Part shown: positions 10,971-22,579 of the stretch, one piece after another
Position numbering within the stretch: position 1 is the first letter of the stretch
Layout of the letters: every line of letters starts with the position of its first letter
Assembly (NCBI GenBank): GCA_023653785.1
Contig: JAMKCH010078996.1
Span: 19,086 to 83,085 of the forward strand
Origin: Ophioderma brevispina
Lineage: Eukaryota; Echinodermata; Ophiuroidea; Amphilepidida; Ophiodermatidae
Direction of reading: 5' to 3'
DNA length: 64,000 nt
Made by a program: the position numbers and the translations under genes
Notes under the pieces: generated by a model
The model's input: the letters and a program-made list of their open reading frames with translations, nothing else
Database searches by the model: none
Told to the model about the DNA's origin: nothing

Positions 10971-13349
10971 CACCCAAGAGGCTATAAATAGTTTTCTTAG
11001 TCTAGACCATGAGGAGTCTACTTCAGTTGAACTATATGGCTTGGTCCTATCACGGACCACCTAGCTCACAGAAATTGATCCTGCTTCAAAGCTTTTGGGT
11101 AAACTGTAAGTCCTGTAGTAGTATGGCAATGACACCACAGTATAGTGCTAATTTGGAACCATTTTTTTACCATTTATAAAATTAAAATGAAATATTTCCC
11201 ATGATCCATATTGCCTACCTACGGCTTACCTCTACTAGGTTCTGGATACTGGCACTTCCACTGGCTGGTACTGCCACCGGTTTGTGGGTGGGTCATGGCC
11301 AGTGGTGTTGGGGTATAGTGAGCTCAGTGAGCCTTGCACCCAGCCTAGGCCCTAGGCTTTACGGTCTCGCACCCTAATTTAGGACCAAAGCACAAAAATG
11401 CTTGTGTCTAGGCCTAGCCGTTATTTATTGGCCTCTTCCTGCCTTTGATAGGGCCCAAACACTCAGTAAACTGCCTCGCTTGTGTTACTCACTTTGTATA
11501 TCACATTGAGGCCTTTTGGGTGTTATTAGTTTACAATGGCATGGGACAAATAGCTTTCACACTCGTTCACATCCAAATATGAGGTCACATAGCCTGATGG
11601 ATTTTAAAAATTATGTTCAACCAGAGCTAGCGATAGTTAATTAGATACAGCTGCCCACTAACAATGAAAAATATTTAATCTATTAGCCTAGCCAATGCTA
11701 TGTAGGCTCACAGCTAGCCGAAATCTAATTTCGAAGACGTAAAATTGGATACAACTTGCGCTAGGCCCACAACGTAAGATAAAATTATAAGACATCAGAA
11801 CTTTATTAGCCTAGCCTTCTCCAGTACACTGAAATAAGAACTCATTTATTAAATGCATACAATTTTACAATATTCACTAGAGCTACACTTTTTGAACTTG
11901 AACTCCCTAGATAAAAATGAGAAATCTAACACCTGAAGTCAAGCCTTCTTCGTCATTTTTTTTTATAATAGGCGTCATCCCCTCTGTTATTCAATGATAG
12001 TCCTCGATCATTTTTTTGTAGCCTATTGATGGTTTTATCAGCCCAATAGTGGTTGTAAGACCTAACACGTCCACTGACTAAGATAAGACCCGTTAAAAGA
12101 TTATAGTCCGTGGTTACGGACACTTGACCAGGCAACCCACCTATAAACTACCTGTTTAAACTACTGAATAACTAATAAACAATTACACTGTAAACTGTCT
12201 CTCAAAACTTCAAATTGATTAGGACTAAATAATCTTTAGGATCCTTCAAAATCATTGGAAACTAATTTTTAATTATTATTAAGTTTTACACTCATCCCTT
12301 TTTTTTGTCTCATTTGTGACACAAGGTCAGAAACTAAAGATCTATGTTCTTCCGAATTTACAGTGTTCTTTTTCTTCTTGAAAGCATGGTACTTACAAAC
12401 ACTCACCACCAAGTCTTTGGGAAACGACATTATATGGTTTTTACAGAGATCGTAGTGCAATATTTGCAAGGCCATATTCACTCCAATGCTAATCTGGTTA
12501 CCAAATGGCAGGCATCTTAATTGATATTCTTTCCTTTTGAATGAGATCTGAAACTTGATTTTGTAACCTGATTAATATTGTTGTCAATAAAAGACAAGGC
12601 CCCCCCCCCCCCCCCATCTGAATAGCCTTACAATCACGTTTTTAGGTCTTATATCAAAGGGAATTGAAATATCGCGGCCGTGAAACCTTCACAGATGGGG
12701 GTATGGTTCCAAGAGAAAATTTTTTAATTAATCAGGCCACCCCTTTAATAAATATTGCGTCCAACCCAAATATGCAACATAAGACGAAAATCATGCTCAT
12801 GTTAAATTACTGTCCCAAATTGAATATCGTGAGGCCGTAGGGAACGACTGATTTGGTTTTGCATTTTCTACAACTCCATTTTTCAGGACTATTCCAATTG
12901 CCTTTTGCTTAACATCAATAATACAGTATAAATTAACTTGGGAAATCCTTTTTTGATTGAAAAAGAATTCTGCCTTACCGCTGGTCCAATGCAATTTACC
13001 ACCCTATTGTGCACTTTTGTTTACTGTTTAATGTCAAAGGGTCTAGGAAATTTTATATCGTTTTGCCATGGTAACAACTCTACAGATAGTTTAAAAAAAG
13101 GACTCAAAATAACACCCTCTTTAAACATTCATCATTATACATTGGCAAGTTTTGAAAAACAAATATTGTTTAAATGGAAATTATCACTCCTTTCTTTTAA
13201 CCAACCTTTAGAAATACAAACTATGCATTTTGTGGCTTTTAACAATATTCATATTCCAACAAATAGAAACTGTTCTCTTTTTAAATCCCAGCATCCATCT
13301 CAATGCATTGATGTATTTTTGGAGAATTATTATTAGTATTTTTTTTCTT
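10971..13349. other. gene-free stretch
   Basis: No supported gene. The stretch holds a C homopolymer of about 17 bases at 12600-12617 and AT-rich filler. The 132-codon ORF starting at 12938 has no family motif that I recognise. Confidence 0.3.
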
Positions 13350-15175
13350 TATATTTTCAATTTGGGGTGAAAAATTAGCAAAATCAACTAAAATTACCAC
13401 CCCCACAAAAAAGATAGCAATATGCTGCATTACAATTTGTTTAGTCACAATAACCCAATTTATATGTGTCAGTCTTACGACAGCAAATAAGGTAATTTAC
13501 CTTAACATATATAATTTATTTGACCCCATTTTTTGGTAAAACTGGGAAAAACATCCCAGAAAATACACACTGTCACCCCACAATACTCAGACCACACCAC
13601 TTTTTTCAAAATGTTCCGCTGGGTAAATTTAAAAGTAAGAATTACTCCAATATATTCATCACTAGAAGCACTGATATTTTCATTCTATGTAAAATCAGTT
13701 AATGGGTACATGGCAAAAATCACTACAAATTTAACCTTTCCCCCACCCCATATCGTCGTTAACTCTATTTTGGTACTCACAATATCAAATCATATGGAAG
13801 AATTTAGTATTCTGCCACAGGCTACGAAATTCGGCAACGTTAACGGAATAACCGCATGTTAGGTGCCGAATTTTAAGTGTGGCAGAAATACTAAATTCAT
13901 ATCGTTATTAAACAAGTTTACTCTCTAATAGCAATATGAAGGGTGTACAGTGTTTACTTTTCAGTGAGAGTAGCTATTTTATATTGACATTTTTAGGAAC
14001 AAATTAAAAAGTCACAACAAATACATTTATTTTCAACCCACAATAACTCAGCCATTCTCACTTTTCAGAAATGGCAGCCACGTAACAGTTAAAAAGAGAA
14101 TATACTAAATAATATTAAAAAAAGCAAAAAACTAAAAAATTAATTTTTCTATTAAAAATCAATTTTGTGTAAAAGTGCAAAATCCTAAAAATCATTATTT
14201 TGCCCCAACATCATCACCACTATGCCTTCATTCCATATTTCTCTCACAATATCAAATCTACTATGTGCACCAATAAGTATTCTTCACATCAAAATATGAC
14301 GCTTTGTACAATGGTACTTTCATTATAGATATTTAATATTTGACTTTTTGGTAAAAAAATAAAAATCTGAAAATGTGTATTTCAACTAAAAAATAACACG
14401 CCAATGGTCACTTTTCATAAATGCCACATCGAGTAAAATTCAAAAGTAGAATATACTAGATACTTTATTATCCACTAGAAGCTCTGAATATTTTTTCTAT
14501 GTAAATTAGTTTTCAGGTAAATTGCAAAACAATAAAATTAACTTTTTCTTTCTCCCCAAAATTATCCCATATGCTTCATTATCATATTCATCATCATATC
14601 ATCTATGTGCAATTAGTATATCACAGCAAATATGGCTTGTACCAAATGTACTTTTGAAGTTATAGATATTTTTAAATTTTGACATTTTTCGTAAAAATAA
14701 ATAAAAAAATCAGAAAATGCGTATTTCACCTCAAATAACCCAGGCCATGTCCTTTTGAGAAATTCCAGCCGCGTAAATTCAAAGTAGAATATATCTCGAT
14801 AATATTATCATCAATAGAAGATCTGGATATTTTTTTCTATGCAAAAATCAGTTTGGGGTAATTGGCAAATCACTAAAAATTACATTTTTTCCCTTCACCC
14901 CAATTACACCATCCTGCCTCATTACATTTTTTTACTCACAATATCAAATCTATCGTCCTATGTATTTCTATCGCAGCAAATATGAAGGCTGTACTTATTA
15001 TACTTTCAGTTATAGCTCGTTTAATATTTGACATTTTGGTAAAAATTAAAATTCAGGAAAAATGCATATTTCAACCCAAAATAACTCTGGCCACGTTTCA
15101 CTTTTCAGAAATGCCAGCCAGGTAACATTTAAAAATAGATATATGGAATAAATTAACATTATTGAAGCTCTGGAT
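13350..15175. repeat. tandem array, period about 345 bp, about 5 units
   Basis: The same phrase order recurs: ctttt.cagaaatgccagcc, gtaaatttaaaagtagaata, cactagaagctctgaatatt, ttctatgtaaaatcag, cacaatatcaaatc, gcaaatatgaagg. Recognition points lie at about 13618, 14072, 14420, 14762 and 15110. The later spacings are 342-348 bp, and the first is 454 because a fold-back element is inserted there. The units are diverged, so this is an old satellite-like array. Confidence 0.8.
13800..13898. mobile_element. 99-bp fold-back insertion in a satellite unit
   Basis: The arms gaatttagtattctgccaca and tgtggcagaaatactaaattc are inverted, with a second inner pair (gaaattcggca / tgccgaatttt). Its length of about 100 bp accounts for the excess spacing of the host tandem unit, which supports an insertion. 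The flanks share catat on both sides, a possible short target duplication. Confidence 0.75.
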
Positions 15176-16899
15176 TTTGGATTGACCGGGCACCCCAATA
15201 ATCCATATGGCCTCTCTACTATCATACCGTCTGCTGCAAATACACATACAGCGACCGGCTAAAGCTGAACTACCATCTTGATTCTAGGTACACCCGTACC
15301 ACATAAACACAAATCAATATTGTTTTGGGTTTGAGGTCAACTATATTGATCAGGGTGCACCTACTACGCTGAAAATCTGTGTAATCACCGTAATGCTTTT
15401 TTGATCAGTCGAATTTTGAATAACGCACGTATGAAATTATAGAAATCAGATAAAAGTACTGCCTTTTCTTTAATGCACGGATTCAAGCCAACCACTTGCA
15501 GGTTTATGGTTTTCGCCTACATGCCAGTAAGAAAAATATAACATATTTTGTGAATTTTTCGATTTTTCGGATAAGCAATTAAAGTTTTCTTCTTCCATTG
15601 GTAAAAAATCGTACCACAAATCTTCTCCCTAGTCTAGTGGTTAAGAATGCTTCATATCTCAAATTCGCAGTTCGAAACCCACTCTGCTGATTTTGAGAAT
15701 TAAAGAATTTTGTTATAGTGAACGGACTAAGTCGTTATCTATTTAAGCTATAGAGTATTACACAAGTAGCGAATGGAAAAAAAGCATTTAAAAAACTGCG
15801 TCGGGTCGCCAGGCATAATTTTAAAAGAAATAAGAGCAACATTAAAAAGCATTTAAAAGGAGTAGATAGTTTTCTAGTGTTTTGAAGTTGCACCTTTAAT
15901 TACTGTAAAATAGAATATGAATGTTTAAAGTTAGAGGTTTGATACCTCATGAATAGGGAAGATTTACATTAGAACCAATCACCTGGTTATAACTTGCATC
16001 TTCCGTTGACCTTTGCCTTGTATTGGTACCTTCACTGACCTCAATTAACCCTCGTCTACCGCAGGAAGTGGTTACCACTACTATTTGTTTATCAAAGAGG
16101 CTGGGAAGTAAGTTTCACCCTACTAAAATTCTCATTTCTGCTGCCATGTTTTATCAATTGACATTTGCACCCTTTTCTCATTGCAAACAACAAAACACTG
16201 GGGTATAGGTAAAGTACAGGGTGATCAAAGTGATGGATGGGGGATGGGGTGGCAAACCACCCCTTTTGGGAGAGAAGCCCCAACGCTCCCAGTAAGTGCA
16301 GGAATGACCAGCACACTTGATTTTGGTACAATGGATAGCTAAATCGACCCTCCTCTTTTCATTGACACCACAATAAGGTACCAACATTATGCCATAATGA
16401 TGTCATAAATTTGCACGCCAGCAACTGGTCATTTCCCATTAAACACAGTGCAGATAGGCAAATTCGTTTTAGGATCATTGATTTTCATGTAGTTGTTGGC
16501 TCTCTCTGAAAAAATGAATAGTTTTTGTACAGCGAACGCCTTCAGTGCTATGGTTTTATTCAGTAAAATTGCAAAATATCAATTTTCAACACCTATAGGC
16601 ATATCCAATATTTTTCATCTTTCCGTCCTATATGACATAAATGGGATATTTTGTTTAAAATTTTGATACATTGGAAGATTCCTCGTTATTCTGTGGCCCG
16701 GGTTGTAGTTACCAAATTTATAGGAATCGGAAGGATGTTTAATGAGGAAAATCCAAGGGGTGGTAACCCCCTGTAGCTGTTACAATAAAATGTTTGTACA
16801 GCTCTCTCTGTACACCTGCCTGATCACCTATGCGGAGTCAGGCAACAGTTTCAAAACTTATAACCTGTATTTTCGATATCATATTAGTTGTTTCATAAT
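15176..16899. other. gene-free stretch
   Basis: No supported gene. It includes a tRNA-like fragment, described separately, and AT-rich filler. Confidence 0.3.
15622..15690 (+). mobile_element. tRNA-like SINE head fragment
   Basis: An A-box-like tagtctagtggttaagaatg is followed 20-30 bp later by a B-box-like agttcgaaaccc. The spacing fits a polymerase III promoter. There is no complete cloverleaf, so I read it as a SINE remnant rather than a tRNA gene. Confidence 0.45.
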
Positions 16900-17910
16900 G
16901 ACAGCAGGGTTCGAAAATAGAAAATGTACCAATTGGGAGCAAAATGGTGTTACGAATTCCCAAGTTTAAAAGCTTTAAATTACTGTAAGTTACACCTTCC
17001 TGTCATTTCAAATAAAGAAAATAGAAACGGCCCCAATTGGTTGCAATATGTATAAACTAATCCTCAAGTTATAAGCATTTTATTTCAGTAGGTTTACATC
17101 TCGTGTCCATTTCACAATAAAGAAATAGAAGAAAAGGCGCCCAATGGGGCGTCAAATATGTAAACATTGCATCCCTAAGTTACGAGATTAAATTTGATGT
17201 ACGTAAAACGCTCGTCTTTCAAATAATGAAATTAGAAAAAACGCCAATTGGGCGCAAATGTGTTAAACTTAATCCCCAGTATTATAACCTTTAATTTAAC
17301 GTAGGTTACATACACCTTCCTGTCATGTTACCTTAAGAACATCAAAGGCTCCCAATTGGGCACAAAACTAATTTAAAACTGCATCCCCCAAGTTTAAAAG
17401 CTTTTATTTGATGTACGTAAAACTCTTCCTGTTCATTTTTGAGAAAAATAGAAAAATACGCCCAATTGGTCGCAATATGTGTTAAAAACTGGGCCGGGGG
17501 CAATAGGTAAAACGCATCCCAAGTTAACGAGTTTTAATTTATGTACGTAAAACTCTTCCTGTCGTTGCAAAAAATCAAAGAAATAGAAACACGCGCCCAA
17601 TTGGTTGCAAAAATGTGGTTAAAACTGAATCCCCAAGTTATAATCTATTATTTTTTACACCTTCCTGTCATTTAATAAAGAAAAAAAGTTTCCCAATGTG
17701 TGCAACACTAATCCTCAGTTTTTTTAAGCTTATAATTTAACGTTTTTTTTACACCTTCCTGTCACTTTAAAAAAAAATTGGCCACACAATATGTAAAACT
17801 CTAACGCATCCCATTAAAGCTTTAATTGAAACTAGCTGTCCTTTCTTCGCAATGAAGAATAGAAAAAAAGCCCAATTGGGCGCAAAATGTGTTAAACTGA
17901 ATTTTCGCTA
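16900..17910. repeat. tandem array, period about 110 bp, about 9 units
   Basis: A core gcccaattggg.gcaaa followed by aaact.aatcccca.gtta, cttcctgtcattt and aaagaaatagaaa recurs near 16930, 17030, 17140, 17240, 17345, 17458, 17590, 17690 and 17870. Units are 100-130 bp and diverged by small indels. It is a minisatellite/satellite with a palindromic CCAATTGG core. Confidence 0.8.
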
Positions 17911-19058
17911 TCAGTTCAAAAAGATGTTAACCTAAAACTTCGCCTTAAATAATATCCACACATGTTAGTAGAACTTTAGACTTATGCTTTCAAATAATTA
18001 CCACAGATGTGTTACAAAATGGAATTTAAAGCAGACCAATAATTTAAAAAAATTACAACCCTGAACTGACACCTTTCACTGAATGACCTAAGGGAGAGGC
18101 AATCCCTTTCCAATTATTTTGCCTTTCACTTTTCATATACCGTCTTGCTCACCGTGCTTGTAACTCTACTTGTCCTAATCATTTCTTACTTATCTCTCCC
18201 AATCTCCTTATTCGTTCTCCCCTTATCTATGCCTTGAAATAGTTTGGCATTGACTAAAATCAAAGAAATACTTTTTAAGACATTTAAACCTGCAATGATT
18301 TATTCTTTGTCCCCCTGAAATTGCCCCAACGCAATCTACCCACCCTAAAACTCCCAAAAATTAACTAGTCGTAAGTAAAATCATTTTCATAAAGAACAAA
18401 ACTATTAATGAAATTAAAAACCTTCAGATATGAATAGACTTCCTTTTCTCCTTCTCGTTCGGTTCTCACATTTGAGGGCAGCGATTTCCTATAGTCCGGG
18501 TCGCTGAGGCCTTAGGCGAACCCACCAAAAATTTGCTAGCGAGACTACAGAGTAAAACGAGGGTATACTTCCTGCGACTTTCTTTGTTTAATTAAATACA
18601 TATACCACACAAGTCCAAATTGAAACTACCCCCATGAACAGAATTAAGCAACTGGAGTCACCACAAGTACCTCAGTTCTTACCTGCTAGACATGGCCAGA
18701 CAACTCTTGTTTTTTTGGAAGTGAGTGCCAGAGATGGGGTGTATCATTCCCAGGTCCAAAGTATCCCACCTGTGGTCTGTCCTCCTCTATGGCTGAGTTG
18801 AACTGCACACATGATGCACTCCATCCGCAATATCCTCTTTTTCAGGTTTTTTTCTTGCGTATGCATGCGTACATTGTAAAGTCTTGATGATGCAGTTCAT
18901 CTCGAATAATGATACAAGTCCACACAGAATTATTATTAGTATTTAAGCATTTATTTAGCATCCATCACTAGTATATCTTATATAACATGGATATGTGGTG
19001 TAGTAGTAGCGTGCGTGTCGATGTGGCAATAATGTTGCATGTTTGGATTGTACAGGGG
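17911..19058. other. gene-free stretch
   Basis: No supported coding or RNA feature. Confidence 0.3.
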
Positions 19059-19139
19059 TTAAAGGCTGAGTCAGAGATTTCGAAATACAGTTTTTGTGTA
19101 TTAAAGGCACTATCAAGGTGGGGTCTATCTTAAAGCTTT

Positions 19140-19364
19140 CTTATAAGTTTATTCGGCCTCTCCTCCATATATCTTCTCGTAATATGTATATTCATATGCT
19201 TAGTTTATAGCCTAGTTAAATTACACATCTCTGTTTGATTCTGATATTATAAATTTATTGTCTCTCAATTTTTGTATTATGAATTATATTTGCATTGCAA
19301 GACTTTGTACATTGTTATTATGATGATATATGTAAATAAACTTCAATTGAATTGAATTGAAATT
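19140..19364 (+). mobile_element. LINE 3' end with TTGAA tail
   Basis: The sequence ends tgtaaataaacttcaattga followed by repeated attga units. A 3' UTR with a polyadenylation-like aataaa and a short microsatellite tail is typical of non-LTR retrotransposons. The coding part is absent, so this is a 5'-truncated copy. Confidence 0.5.
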
Positions 19365-19639
19365 TGAAACGTGTTAATGGTTCAAAAATCGAAAATGATC
19401 GTAATCTGAAAGTTGTTGAAATATGATATGATTAATTTTATTTTTATCATAACCATTTTGGTGTATGTACTTAACAAAATGGTCTTAAATTTTAAATATA
19501 AAAAGATATACGTTCTTTGCATGCGGACATATGCACATGAAACCCAATAACTAATGGGTTAATATTGAATTACATAAGTTACCTTACTTATTTGAAATGT
19601 ATTTAATACATCTGTATGTATATGTGTATCCTCTTGACT

Positions 19640-19910
19640 CTTTGAGGTCGAGGTGGCCGAGCGGTCTACGGTGCTGAACCGTCGGCAGGGTATAAGATCG
19701 ACCGAGCGGGCCTGTTTTCGAGCCCCGCGAGAGTCGAGTTTCTTGGTCATACTCAAATAGGTGGGAAATTGCGTAATCATGCAGCATTAATTTAGTGTGA
19801 TTATGGAATTTCTCCTCGCTCCCACCCATTGCGTAGAATGTGCAGGTATATGCAATGGGTGTCCGGCGCCTCACGGTCCGGAGAGTCATGTAAAGCTATG
19901 GTCCCGTGTG
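19640..19910 (+). mobile_element. tRNA-derived SINE
   Basis: The A-box-like gaggtggccgagcggtctac at about 19647 resembles tRNA-Ser/Leu heads, with a B-box-like tttcgagccccg at 19714. A non-tRNA body follows. The putative acceptor ends do not pair, which excludes a functional tRNA. Confidence 0.6.
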
Positions 19911-20717
19911 TCGGTGGAGTCAATCCTGAGAACGTAAAAAGTTGCAGACCTCATCGAAAAGAGTAGTGGATCATCTCGGGTCTGTTACTTGCACTCGTTA
20001 CTCTAGGTACCAGAGTCTTCTAGTGTGATGCGGGAACCCGCTTTACCGGAGGTTAAATTGATCCAGATCCAGAACTATTATTCACGATATCTAAAACGCA
20101 AGTGAATTACTGCATTGTTTTATAGAATGAAATATAAAATATTTGTGATCAAATTATGTGATGTAAAAGAAAGATTAAAAAACGCTCAATACTACCTGGC
20201 TGAGGTTGAAATATAAAAAAGTAATTACTGTCCGTACGGAAATTTACAACAATACGTAATTGAATGGAGATTAATATCTTTGAACACTGCTCTTTTCGTG
20301 TCATTTTTCATTTGGGAAAATACTTTATTCAAATTGTAAAGACTTATCCTTTACTTTTAGATGACTACTGCAAATTTTCGAATATTTTGACTCTTTTGGG
20401 TGGATTACTGATAGTGCCTTTAATTAAAAATAGCTAGAACTAAAGATAGTCACCTAAAATGCTCAATTCCGATGTATCGGATTTTTCATTTTCATGCAGT
20501 AAACGTTTATGTATTATATAACAATAGCATAGGATACTGTGTATAACAAAAATTCGGGATCCGGAATTTTATAACAAAGTTGTGATTTGCTATTTGAAGG
20601 AGCTTAGTTATTTCACACAGTGATTAGTATATGAATAAGCATTATGTATATGCAAAAACACGATTTGTTAGAAAATTGAGGGTGCCATCCTTGGGAAATA
20701 GCTGAGTCAGCCTTTAA

Positions 20718-21317
20718 GGCAGGGGGTAGGACACGACCTGCTCGATTTGGGCATTGGGAATTTCCAAAACAGGGTGTTCCAAACGGTAATTTGTGGAACT
20801 GCTACGTGTATTTACTATTGCAACCTCGGTCCCAGTGACATTAAAAAAATCCATTGGCGACGGTATAACCGCCCCTAAATGTTCTATTTATTAATAGTTG
20901 CTATTTGACATTTGATAATTGTTAAATTTTATACTGAAGGTATTCGAAACGCGTTACTATAATACCCGATATTTGTATTGGCTATTGAATTACCCATACT
21001 ACAACAAAAATCAAACAAAATGTTCATTATAAGATTTACTATGTCTTTATATTCTAATAATGCATACCGTTTGTAAGATTAACACCACTTAAACACAATA
21101 TGAAATACACCAAATTATGTATTTCCAATCATGAAAAATAGATGCATTTTGGAAAATTGTTCCAACACGTATTTGTGCATATTTAATTGGTAAACCATTA
21201 TTTTGAATAAAAAACATTCAAGTGAAGTCCCGACCATCACCATGGGTTCAAATACTATTAATTATGATTAAGTAGTAATATAGAAAAAAAAGATTACGTA
21301 CATCCATAATGTTTTAA
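20718..21317. other. gene-free stretch
   Basis: Spacer between two copies of the TTAA-flanked family. Nothing is supported. Confidence 0.3.
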
Positions 21318-21670
21318 AGGCTGATTCAGATATTTCGAAATATAATTGTTATGGGTATTAAAAATAGTAGACTAGAACTAAAGATAGTCACCTAAAATGC
21401 TCAATTCCAAAGTTTGAGATGTATCGGATTTTTCGTTTTCATGCAGTAAACGTTTATGTATTATATAACAATAGCATAGGATACTGTGTATAACGAAAAT
21501 TCCGGATCCGGAATTTTATAAAAAGTTGTGATTTTCTATACGAAGGACGTCGATTTGAGCTTAGTTATTTCACACAGTGATTGGTATATGGATAAGCATT
21601 ATGTATATGCCCAAAGCACGATTTGTTAGAAAATAAGGGCGCCACCCTTGGGAAATCTCTAAGTCAGCCT
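21318..21670 (+). mobile_element. TTAA-flanked element family, copy 2 (best preserved)
   Basis: The element is 353 bp with TTAA on both sides. Its termini AGGCTGATTCAGATATTTCG and aaatctctaagtcagcct are imperfect inverted repeats. Near its middle (21496-21517) is a perfect palindrome with core AATTCCGGATCCGGAATT. There is no coding capacity, so it is a non-autonomous DNA transposon. TTAA targets occur in piggyBac- and Kolobok-type elements. Which of these supplied the transposase is unknown. Confidence 0.85.
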
Positions 21671-22349
21671 TTAATAGCAAGCATGCAATGGTATTACCTA
21701 AAATGATTAAAGAGACACGAGGACATTTCCAGAAAGAAGCACCCCCATTTTTTTCGAACCCCTGTTTTTTGCATAATTTGGAATGCTTACCAATGTATTT
21801 AGATTACACATGAAGTGAATAAGCCAAATACGCCGTATTTATATAACAAGATGATGCTTTAGTATTTTCTGTTGTGCACGATAGGAGGCAAGTTCAAAAC
21901 ATAATTTTTGGTGTCCTATTTTACTTGTTTGTCCAACAAACCTTCGAAACGTTCTCGGTAGGTGTTCTACAATCAATCAAGTGCAAATTGAAAGAAATTT
22001 GTATGCTCAAAAAATCTCCTCCTGTCACTTTAAGATAAGGAAAGTGACATTATGAAAGTGAACAAGGATACAATATTTAGACATATTTGCCAATATGGAA
22101 GAGTAAATAAAAAGAGTTAAAAACGTCTATTTACTAGAGATTCTAATCAATGAGGTGTAAATAACAGGATTCCATCATATGTGGAATAAAATGTTATCCG
22201 TAAATCTTAACCAACGATGCGCAATGTTTATTCCAATTTGACTAAGGTTTTACTCAACATATGCATGGTGAGGGGAATTCCTGATTGTTTTAGGCTGTAC
22301 TGTAGAAGATCTTTCACCAAGTACAACCAAGTGACGTGAGTATTTAAGT
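21671..22349. other. gene-free stretch
   Basis: Nothing supported. Confidence 0.3.
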
Positions 22350-22510
22350 TCTTGTTTCATGTTGGCGCGTATTGCGACGTTGAGCCAACGCCAAACTGAA
22401 TACGTTGAACGACGATGACCACGGCCAAAATGACGTGATTCAACGTCAATTGTTAACGTTCGCCACGATCATGACTACGTGCCCAACTTGTCCCAACGTA
22501 GTCACGCTAT
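22350..22510. repeat. CAACGT-rich segment
   Basis: The motifs acgttgag, caacgcc, caacgtca, aacgttcgcc and caacgtagtc alternate in both orientations, giving a weakly self-complementary block just downstream of gene B. It is probably a small DNA-element remnant. Confidence 0.4.
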
Positions 22511-22579
22511 ATGGGATCTTCTTCACATTTGTCCTGCAAAACCTCGACATGAATTTACACGGATAAGTAAGCACTCTAT

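Larger units (their letters stand above)
19105..20418. mobile_element. nested 1.3-kb inverted-ended element
   Basis: The ends AAAGGCACTATCA (from 19103) and TGATAGTGCCTTT (to 20421) are perfect inverted repeats of about 13 bp. It lies exactly where copy 1 of the TTAA family departs from and rejoins copy 2, so it inserted into that element. It contains a LINE tail and a SINE. I see no transposase ORF. Confidence 0.7.
19059..20717 (+). mobile_element. TTAA-flanked element family, copy 1 (split)
   Basis: The 5' end ttaaaggctgagtcagagat and 3' end ctgagtcagcctttaa are inverted. The body from about 20420 matches copy 2 (21318-21670) closely, including the actaaagatagtcacctaaa phrase and the gatccggaatttt centre. 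The element is interrupted at 19105-20418 by another inverted-ended element. Confidence 0.8.

Noticed and set aside
12938..13336. 132-codon plus-strand ORF
   Set aside because: No recognisable domain, AT-biased composition, and it abuts the 345-bp tandem array. Coding is not supported.
19647..19745. Possible tRNA-Ser/Leu gene
   Set aside because: A and B boxes are present, but acceptor ends do not pair and no coherent anticodon arm is seen. A SINE body follows.
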